A DNA stretch of 64,000 nucleotides from Enoplolaimus lenunculus (Eukaryota; Nematoda; Enoplea; Enoplida; Thoracostomopsidae): positions 124,001 through 188,000 of the forward strand of contig JASANG010002323.1 of assembly GCA_030248215.1 (NCBI GenBank), in the 5' to 3' direction. Of this stretch, positions 55,331 through 64,000 are shown one piece after another. The number at the start of each line of letters is the position of its first letter. Positions within the stretch are counted from its first letter, which is position 1. A program made the translations under genes and the position numbers. The notes below the pieces were generated by a model. The model was not told where the DNA came from and ran no database searches. It saw only the letters and a list, made by a program, of their open reading frames with translations.

Positions 55331-56429
55331 ATTTGCAAGATACAAGGTTTATGTAGTATACATACGAAGCTGTGGGATCGTGTGCCGTAATGTTTAATCG
55401 AATACAACGTTACGTGGATAATGCTATTTTTATTTCTGTTGTTTTGATTAGCCAATGCTAATCAAATTTCGCCTCTGTAATCCTCTACCCCACATCAATC
55501 AAATTTCGCCTCTGTAATCCTCTACCCCACATCAACCTTTCACTCTAGCCTGCTCCGTCACTGCTACTGAATCTTAATCATTTTTGTTCAACAGAAATTA
55601 CTTTCTTCAGACATCCTTGAATTTTTGCTGCGGTGAAATCTAACGGAACTGAGCTTATTATGAAATTCTTATTTTTGAACAAAAAGAGTTTTTATGCATT
55701 TGTGACAAGAAAACATTTAACTGTTAAACAATTTGACCTAGCCAGGATTGAAATTTTCATTTAACATCAACTATTGCTAGTAGTCAGTCAGTATTGTCCG
55801 GCGTATCAAATCTTTCTCCAGTGAAACCTGGGACGGAAATACAAAAATATAAAACGAAAATTGCCAAAGTACATATTTCATTCAACAAAAACATTTATGT
55901 AAAAGAACATTTTAATTAATGTGCTCAAATACAACGCAGCATAGTTCGTACCGATTTGGTTTTTATCAAATACTCCACTACATTTCACTACAGCAGGGAT
56001 AAAATCAAACATTTTGTTTCAGTAATTTGCACCAAAATGGTGTTTGGGTTTCTCACTGAGTTTGCTCGAAATTTCCTTAAGTATTATATCTCACGCGCCC
56101 TACCTCTTAAGAAATTTTTCAATCCGTAAACAAATCTTTTCCTTATTCCACAAAATTGAGTAAAAAATAAGTGTCGATAAGCTTGATATATAATGTATAT
56201 ATAGATTTCACTTTAGTATGCCTGACAGTCGTCAAATATATATAATGCATAAACATTTCACTTTAATCTGCATGACAGTGTTCAACAATAGTTAAACAAC
56301 ACAAACGTATAAAAACAACTAAGCACTCATTGTCGGCCAATGTTTACTTCAAGGGGCGTAAGAGTTAGTATAAAAGCACACTCCCAAGCCTAAGCCTAAG
56401 CTTAAAAACATGGCCGAATTGTCTAAATT

Positions 56430-58157
56430 CTAATGCAACCACGATACGACTACAAAAAGCAATAGTGGGACTACAATTGTAAGCAACAGAACATGATTTC
56501 GATTAGAATTCAGCAACAATGGTGAATACGCAGTTGAATTGCCGGTTTCAAGTTCCGGTTCCGAGTCTGCTTCGGCAATGACTGTTGTTCCATCGTCGCT
56601 AATAATATTGACGTTACACATATCGTCTGAGTCGCAAATACACTGTTTCATACTGCCGCCTGGGATATCAGTACAACCTGCCTGAAATGTAAAATATTGC
56701 TATAGCAGGGCAGCTGAAAGCCTAACAGGCTCATATTCTCAAAAGCGTATACCACGTATCACCAGATATCGAAAGGTTGTCAAACAAATGAACTCCTGCA
56801 ATTGCTGAATTCAGAATTAGTACAATAGTAGAATCCAAATTAGAAATCTGTGCGGAATTTCGAACCTCTCCTTTCGCTAGAAAGCTACAAGAGCTATCAC
56901 TAACTGATGACAGGTGCTACACGCATTTGAGCATACGGGCCCTTGAGTTACGAAAAGCTCAACAATGAAACTTGTTCGTAAGTTTGCAAAAATTTTAAAC
57001 CAGTTACGAAGAATTAATTGTCGAAACTTTACAGCTTTTACCGCCTATATTTGTTAAAAAGAATCTTTTAACACCAAACTAATGAATATTCAACGTTTCA
57101 ACGAAGTTTGTCATGAAATAATGACAACTCTAAATTTTTAGAATTACACCAGAGTAACACATGCGGGTAGCCAACGGGGTCTGGAGGGTCCATGCTCCTC
57201 AATCAATGAACCAAGAAACGTTTTGCGTTAGTAAAAGATTAACGCAAAAATTACATCTAATTCTTCGAAACTCAACTTTTTCTGTAATGTCTGGTATCGG
57301 TTACCAGTTGACGAAAATGGTTCGTCATATTGTGTTAAAACCATTGAATTTTGGGTGGCAGAGTGAGGTTTAGCATATTTTTCTACTCGCTTATTTGTCC
57401 TACTTCTGAACAAAGTTTCAAATTCGCATATAGCGCAGGGCCGATTCTCGGAAAATATATTACTCATTGACGATCGATGTTACACTGTACACAGTGCAGA
57501 TCACAGCCCGATAACACAGTACGCATTCTTTCACCAAGCGAAAGCGTAAGCTTGAACCTAAGCACTAGGGCTACGCCTAAGCCTAAAGCTAAGCTAGGTC
57601 AAAATTCCAAAAGAAACAAAACTGTGGGGAAAATGTACAAGAACCAAAAACAGTTTGTAAAGTGTCAAAAATGATCTACTTGAATTAATAACAAAACATA
57701 CCGCATTAATATTATGTTCAATATACATGCAATTTCGATATACAGTCCGATTTGTTTTAGTATATTTTATAAGTAAACACGCCGGGCGCAGCTTTGAATT
57801 AGAAGTTATAACAATTGTACCATTATTTGTAACGGTATTCGTTTTAAATTTAGGCTGCGGCAAAGTTTGGTCACGCTGTGGTTGTCGTCGAAATTGGCAA
57901 ACATTTTTACCATCGTCACTGCAATGCGGTGGAAACTTGGGTAAATTAGCAGCAATTTGACCCCAATATTTATCCGCTTGTGAGCGAATGATAAGCTCCG
58001 CTTCAGTCAAATTTGTTATACTATTGTCGCAACTGCAGAGTAAGCCACTAACAATGAAAGGTGTTTGCAAAACGAACAATAGCGAATAAATTGTTATTTC
58101 AGTTGAAATCAAACTACTAATTTGAATTTGAGTTGCAGTTAACGATCGCGTTAACAT
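56430..58157 (-). CDS. Secreted/GPI-anchored Cys-rich protein, Ly6/three-finger type
   Basis: Two exons, 58157-57702 and 56681-56430, join at phase 0 (GCG/GTATGT ... TTTCAG/GCA) to give 708 nt, 235 aa. The N-terminus has a hydrophobic signal-like stretch (YSLLFVLQTPFIVSGLL). About ten cysteines follow, ending GCTDIPGGSMKQCICDSDDMCN; the CxC...DxCN finish is the signature of Ly6/uPAR/three-finger domains. Several N-glycosylation sequons occur (NLT, NGT, NRT). The last 20 residues are strongly hydrophobic (VLLLTIVVPLLLFVVV) with only WLH behind, as in a GPI-attachment signal or a tail anchor. Spacing between early cysteines is longer than in a standard Ly6 domain, so the family call is tentative; an activin-receptor-like ectodomain is an alternative. 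Confidence 0.6.
57535..57600. repeat. CCTAAG-type hexamer remnant in Ly6-like gene intron
   Basis: A degenerate run (GCGTAAGCTTGAACCTAAGC, then GCCTAAGCCTAAAGCTAAGC), the core of the hAT-like MITE family without recognisable ends. A second fragment with the GGCCAATGTTTACTTCAAGG start lies at about 56,336-56,405, just beyond the gene's stop codon. Confidence 0.5.
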
Positions 58158-61100
58158 TATTTATTGTTCAAATATATCATCAGTCTTTATGTTACCTTAA
58201 AGAATCAGGATGAACGGATAACCGAAAATATGTTTTATTTGAAGTTTTTTGCGAGTAAGTAAAGCGAGCAAGAACGTGTTTTGTAGTCTGACATCCACCA
58301 GGTTATATTCGAAAGTCGTAAATATAATTTTTTTCTCGTGCCTTCAGCAATTTTGGAAAAAATAGATTCTGTATCCCTGTTATTCGTGTATTGCTTCTTA
58401 CGGTATGAATGTGATTAAAACGCTACTTAATCATTTCAGCGAAATTTTTGGCGTTCGAATAGGTTCATTATCTGTAATATCGGAATGGTTGGACAGTACG
58501 GACACCATCAAATCAACTATTTTATAAGAAAGTGTATATGCAAACTGGCTTCGAGCTGGAATTTAAAACAACTAAAATGCAAAAAATGCGTTGGCTTCTA
58601 GCTCATTTCGCTATTAACGAGGTTTTTATACACTACTCAGCATCTTTTGACTCTTGATGGTCTACAAAGATCTGATTGCCTTTCGTTATTGGGATAGCTA
58701 CTGCACTCATGTTTGACATTAATAGGAAAAATGTTCCCGCTTCCCTGTAGAAAAACCTTTGTCAAACGACTTGCAAGATCCAAATCTTGCACCTGTTGCA
58801 AGTCAGCATCATTTATTTCAAACACGGGCGTGCGCAGAAAATTATATTTGGGGGGAGACACCGAATAATTTTGAGGACCCTAAATTGCAATTTATGATTG
58901 TGTACTTTTATTCCCAATGCCCACCTTGGGGACGCCGTTAGTTCCTACCAAAATACTTGACCGTTATTAAGTTTAACCAAAACAGTATAAATAACACTGC
59001 AGTTAAAGTTCGTATAATGCGAAAATAGAGAATTTCCAACAGGACAACTACGGGAGGGCGGCGGTGGGGTTTGAGGGCCTTCCCCTTCGCTCTTCATTTC
59101 ACCTTTGTGTCGGATGACTCCGAAAATGTTGCAATGGTCTCTAAATATGCCTATACAATTGACGTTGTTAGTATATTTTGATTTAGTGTAAAAACATAAT
59201 CGGCAAAGTTAAGTAAGTATGTTTTGCCCAACTGCGCATAAAAGCACTTAACAACTTCACCTTAGAATGCACGGGGTTCAAACGAAAAGAGTCCTCTCTT
59301 TATTACGACGTCCGCCGTAATAAAATAGGGATAGTAATTATGACGTGACTAGTCCAGACTGTTACCGTAAAATTACAACGATATTTGTGGCCTACTCTAG
59401 GAAATCATCAAACGTACCCAATCGAAGGTCCTGCGGATGTTTTTCTGCGCGATTGCATTAGAATAACCTTAAGCTTTAGACTAATTTTTTACTCAGGATT
59501 AGGCTAAGAATATGTTTACACTTGTGGTGCGGCGTCGTAATACACATTGGTGGAAGGTTCAAAAAAGAATTTAAATTCATTTAAATCATCGTCAGAGCGG
59601 CACTTTTATCAACACCGTTATCGTGTTGTCAGCCCCGTAACCAGACGGACGCCAGTGTGGACTTCTCAGCTCGCCTAAAGATTTTGCCCATCCTCTAAAA
59701 ATTCTAACACCGTTTGTATTGCAGTAAGCCATGTGAATTATCCGCATTTCCTCTTAAAAATGTTTTGCCTCCCCTAACCGTGTTAAACTGGCTACGAGGC
59801 TGACCGTTGTCCGCAATGAATAAAGCCAATAGGAACTGTGTTTAGCAAAGCAAACGTACAACAACTCTGTGTTTAAAACTGATAAAAAATAGTTTCGCAC
59901 ATCAGTTGAAAAAAACTATATTAAATCACTTTGGCATCAACTATTGAGTTTGAAATGTTGTTTTTTCTGCAGACGAGACGGTTTTTTTCATGCGATTGGG
60001 TCAATATTCCAAAGGGACCATATATGAGTTCTCTGACTGTCTGTTACAGATTTGAGCAGTCTACACCTTTTTTCTGCTTTGATCAAATTTTTATAGAATC
60101 TAATTAGGAGTTATGGACCCTATCCAATTATGTACGCTAATTAGAGATATATACAGAATGCGATTGACTGGGATTCAATGGAGCAATTTCTTATTCAGGT
60201 TACTACAGTGACGATTTCTTCAAATTAGGTGGTTCTCGATTTAGTGTTGGCTATTTTTAATTGTTTAAAGGTGCCCCGGTAAAAGTGGCCCGCTTTGGAA
60301 AAATGTGTCCCCAAATTTAGACCCTGAACACTTTTTCTTGGAAAAAATGGCCTCCGATAGCTAAGTCTGTATGTTATCAGGATGTGCGACCATTAATGAG
60401 AGACGCAACACGGTACAGCTTTTAGGAGTAAAAGCGTTAATATTACCTCCTACAATGGATGACGACAAATCATGATTAACAGTGCCTTACAAAACTAACA
60501 CTGCACGGATCTGATGAGATGGCTGGCAACTGTTATTTCAGAGCACTATCGTATGTATTCATTGGCACAGAGGACAATCACTTGGTAATCAGAAACACAC
60601 CAGTTCAAAAAATATCACAGGAGCCGCTTTCAGAAATGCTTGACAAATATTTGAACGAAAATGTTTATAAGTATACTGAAAAATCAACATGAATGAAATG
60701 GAACTTGGGCAACAGATCCTGAAGTTTTACCTACTGTACAAATCACTGGTATTGACATTGAGGTATACAGTAAATATGGAGAAATTTTACCGTGACAGCG
60801 TTATAATTGGAAAAAGTGTACCAGATCTGCGATATGTCTGGAAAACAACTGTGGAAACGATTTTGAGGCGAGATGCATGATGAGTTGGGTCCACGTCCCG
60901 CATCGTGGTAACATACAACTATATGTGATATAGTTGTATGGCAACAACTCACTATTTTCAGAGAGGTCAGGAGTTGTGATCAGTGGCTACTTTTTTCAGG
61001 AAAAAGTGTCCAGGATCTAAATTTGAAGGGCGACTTTTTTCCAGAGGTGGCCACATTTTTCCTGGAAAAAAGTGTCTGGGTGGCCACTTTTTTTCGTTAC

Positions 61101-62970
61101 ACCGGTATTGTAACTACACTCAGCCTGAACCGGAGCACAATTTTTGCTAGAATATCAGCTGGAAACGGAACTGAGTTGTAACCTGGGGCTCAGGTGTATA
61201 GGTTTAGGTTTGAACTTGTGGGTGGAAGCCAATGAGCGCCACGGTAAAATGTATTTAACCAATTAGCCATGTGTGAAACACTTTGAAAACTAATCGACAC
61301 TGAGAGCTGAAGCGACTATGAAGTAGGCACATTTAGCAGGAGCGGATGATGTCCACCTTGCAGAAGAGTGCGCAACTGATGCGCTATTCCATGACACAAA
61401 ATGTAACACCGCACTTTGCGTTACAGCTGATCCCCTCCCAGATTCTGGGGTGGGGGGGGTGGTTGTCATACTCAATACGTATAAAATTGCTAAAAATATA
61501 CGAGGATAATTTTAGTGCGTGTAAATTTTTATTGATTTTAGTCAATTAAGCAAAGTTGAGCCCCCTCTAAATAAGGGGGGTACAGAATGTATTCATTTGC
61601 ACACTCTTGTTATATAAAGCGTTATCCGATCTTGGTTTTAGCCATTGCTCCATGTTATAATATGTAAAGATGAGCGATATTCTGTTCAAAAAATCGAGGG
61701 TTCAGCTTCATTTACATTCTGTTTCAAATGTTAACAGGGTAAAGAACTCAAAAACCGTACAATTGAACAAAACTGAAATATTTCAAATACAAGGATGTGC
61801 TTCCATACACGTAAACCGCTGCGAAGCAAGAAACTCGAATAAACTTGTGCGGTATATTCAAGTATCTTGGCTGAGCAAGTATTAAGAGTCAAACTTTACA
61901 GGTGTTAGTTAGTTTCGACATATTCCCCAATCCTAGCTAGTTTTGTGCCCTTGCAAGTGCATACGGAACTAAATTTTGCAACTACTCATTAAAATAATCG
62001 AATTTTGTGTGTTAAATTCTGCGGAATACCAAATGTGAAGCATGTTGTGAAACATTCAGATCAAATTCACCGTATGTTAAAAGTGTCGCTTGGTGCGTAC
62101 ACAGGTGGTGGTTGGTAGATAGGATTTATATCCCCGTGAAATTTCCTGGATACCCCTAAAACAGCATATTTACAGAGTGCAGAATAACCTGCAGAAATTG
62201 CGTTTTGCGTGTGATGTACTGCGGAATGCCAAATGAATTATATTAAGCATCTCGTGAAGCATTCAGACTGAAAGAACCGTATATTGAAGTGACCATAGGT
62301 GGTCACTTGTGCGGTTACCAAACAGGGGCCTACACATACGTAGAGGGATAGGGGTATATATCCGCCTGAACTTTTTGAAGACGCATAAAAAGACACTTTT
62401 ACATAGTGTATAATAACCTGCGAGGTCAAAATGTTTTTACTACGCTTCACTAGCAAAAAATTATCCCCTCCAGACATGGATACGCCCTGGTATCAAATGA
62501 CCCTGTGCTGGCGACACAAAAACAACACTAAGGGCTCGAAATTATATACTTTATAACAGAAACAACCTTGTAGCCAGCTCAACGTGCTTGAAGGGAAAGT
62601 AAATCATTTGACGAGGAACATGCGGGTTTGATACTAGTGACTTATACAAGCAAGATAAAATACATTTAAGGGTTGCAAAGCCTTCCAAGAAGGAATGATC
62701 CCGCCTCCTTGTTCCCGTCTGACTACTTGATCGAACAGTAAACAATTAACAGCTGTGCTGTTATATAAAGATGCTCACTTTCGCCACATATAAGATTTAG
62801 GTTCCGGATTAGGCTCAATCTAATTGGTTTAGATAATCCTTTTCCTCGATCTAATCCTAAGCCTAAACCAGAACTTCTGCGGAAAGTGCACCAGAGCTAA
62901 AAACTGATTGCTATACAAATATTAAACAGCTACCACTATGTGCAGTTCAAATTAAACCGTATTTCCTCAG
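58158..62970. other. Gene-poor stretch, decayed repeats
   Basis: I see no supportable host exon. Remnants present: a TA-family mariner-like MITE end near 60,066-60,208 (TTATTCAGGTTACTACAG), a GTAGCCAG-family element at about 59,635-59,812, a run of AAAAAGTGGCCAC/TTTTTCCAGG motifs in both orientations at about 60,280-61,090, two related blocks with CTGCGGAATNCCAAATG at about 62,020 and 62,220, and CCTAAG-type hexamers at about 62,800-62,870. Confidence 0.45.
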
Positions 62971-63012
62971 ATGGCCACAGCCTGTTCACTGGTCAATCCG
63001 GTAATTTTCGTG
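62971..63012 (+). CDS. PPIH: Possible first exon of cyclophilin H (PPIH)
   Basis: TTTCCTCAG/ATG opens 14 codons, MATACSLVNPVIFV, followed by a strong donor (GTG/GTAAGT, phase 0). Human PPIH begins MAVANSSPVNPVVFFDV, so Met-Ala, the spacing and the VNPV[IV]F core all agree. PPIH is a peptidyl-prolyl isomerase of the U4/U6.U5 snRNP. The next exon, expected to begin with a DVxIGGQ-type sequence, is not in the remaining 990 bases, so the gene would continue off the right edge. With so short a match this could be coincidence. Confidence 0.35.
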
Positions 63013-64000
63013 GTAAGTTTATGCCCCAAAAAATTTTCATTCTCTTCTTAAGGATACCATCGCTATCACATATTACTGTCTTTTATTATAAAATACCGCA
63101 TAATTAATGCATTCAGCACCGCTGTTTTAAATCTCAAACAACGTCCTCTACTAACCTGCATTATTAAAACAACAATCACGTGTATTTCCTAAGAAATTAT
63201 TATAAACAAAATAATGCTGGAAAGTGGCCCAAAGTACGTATGTAGGGCGTTCCAGCTTTAATATATAGATTAGCCTATCACTTTAAACTCTCTGACCTGA
63301 GTTATAAATAGACTTTAATTTTGACCAAAACTAAAAGGATCTAAGCTTTACTTAGTGTAAAATCACGGGCAGATGCATAGACGCGGAGAGCTGATACGCA
63401 GTAGCATCCCTTAAACGAAAATTTTTCTATAGCAAATCACAAGTTACAACCTCATCTTACACAAAATTACATTGGGCCTCTACCTACCTCTTGACATTTA
63501 GTTTACTATATATGTTGCGCGCTTTTGGAGGGGCACATACCCCAAAGAGGTGCCCCCACCTTAACAAGATTTTAAACAAAAAGTTTAAAAAATATATTGA
63601 TCATTGCAAGGGCTATCACCCCGGAATTTGGGGGGATCCTGCACGGGCTTATGATCGTTCCTCGGCAAAAATTTCTAAAACCTCCGCGATGTACGTACAT
63701 TAAGACATTGAGCTCCGTGTAAATCTTTTAATAGTTTTTTGTTACTTGAGTAAAACTATATTTAATAATAAATTAATGAATTATACAATCTTGAATTCTA
63801 GTCAACAATTCAAGAACTGAATAACTCAGTTTCTAAGCCAATAGAATAGAAATGTTACCAACCATATTGTTTTAATATGTTTCGACATCAAACTTCGAAT
63901 CCGATATTATACTCCACAAAGAACTGGTACAATTATATATACAATGGGCCATTCAATGGACAATTGTAATGTTGACCGGTCACGCAATTGCAAACAAGAA
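63013..64000. other. Right edge, nothing recognised
   Basis: AT-rich with no supportable exon. A GC-rich patch at 63,525-63,700 (GGGGCACATACCCCAAAGAG, GGGGGGATCC) resembles a hAT-like terminus of the GGATCC family but was not resolved. If the PPIH call is right, this is its first intron. Confidence 0.35.

Larger units (their letters stand above)
49748..56429. other. Gene-poor stretch rich in DNA transposons
   Basis: No host exon was recognised except a doubtful one at 55,115-55,330 (-). Contents in order: CCGG-type fragment (about 50,140-50,215), mariner-like MITE (50,982), ATCCGGAT-rich palindromic fragment (51,535-51,650), CCTAAG-core MITE (about 51,690-51,832), a 0.76-kb long-TIR element (52,713) framed by CCTAAG-core ends, a mariner-like MITE carrying a nested piggyBac-like element (53,694), a CCGG-type fragment (54,706-54,815), and a 37-bp direct duplication (ATCAAATTTCGCCTCTGTAA...) at about 55,460-55,530. 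Confidence 0.55.

Overview
This is AT-rich nuclear DNA from an invertebrate animal. Every recognisable protein gene is split by GT-AG introns (two use GC-AG), and three genes (NEK8, DYNC2I2, KLHL10) belong to cilium or sperm biology, which points to a ciliated metazoan. I cannot name the phylum from sequence alone. Gene models were built by hand: in each one the exons abut with matching intron phase and the product length matches its family.

Layout. About 740-2,892 (+): 3' part of an unrecognised gene with a Cys-pair cluster. 5,703-24,832 (-): complete 19-exon NEK8 (704 aa). Its 6.7-kb intron 7 (13,505-20,231) holds a broken Polinton-type polymerase fossil, a three-copy 0.73-kb tandem array and a ~29-bp minisatellite. 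26,267-34,690 (-): complete 10-exon KLHL10 (618 aa). 37,006-42,768 (+): complete 6-exon DYNC2I2/WDR34 (604 aa), divergent from KLHL10 across 2.3 kb that contains three nearly identical 296-bp repeats. 43,849-46,559 (-): complete 4-exon MRPS25/mS25 (171 aa). 48,378-49,738 (+): complete 4-exon LSM1 (139 aa), divergent from mS25. 56,430-58,157 (-): two-exon secreted or GPI-anchored Cys-rich protein of Ly6/three-finger type (235 aa). 62,971-63,012 (+): possible first exon of a cyclophilin H (PPIH) gene that would run off the window.

Introns and intergenic DNA are crowded with short non-autonomous DNA transposons. The main families are a TA-flanked mariner-like MITE (at least seven copies), a hAT-like MITE whose core is degenerate CCTAAG hexamers, GC-rich MITEs beginning AGGGTTGC, CCGG-rich hAT-like elements, a 0.76-kb element with ~40-bp terminal inverted repeats, and a TTAA-flanked piggyBac-like element nested in a mariner-like one.

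Functionally, NEK8 (inversin-compartment kinase), DYNC2I2 (intraflagellar-transport dynein-2 intermediate chain) and KLHL10 (spermatid CUL3 adaptor) form a run of ciliary/sperm genes. mS25 (mitochondrial translation) and LSM1 (mRNA decay) are housekeeping neighbours. I found no CRISPR array, operon, rRNA gene or convincing intact tRNA, and nothing I would call a previously undescribed system. The most informative oddities are the nested and exon-proximal MITE insertions, the CCTAAG-core MITE and the homogenised tandem repeats.
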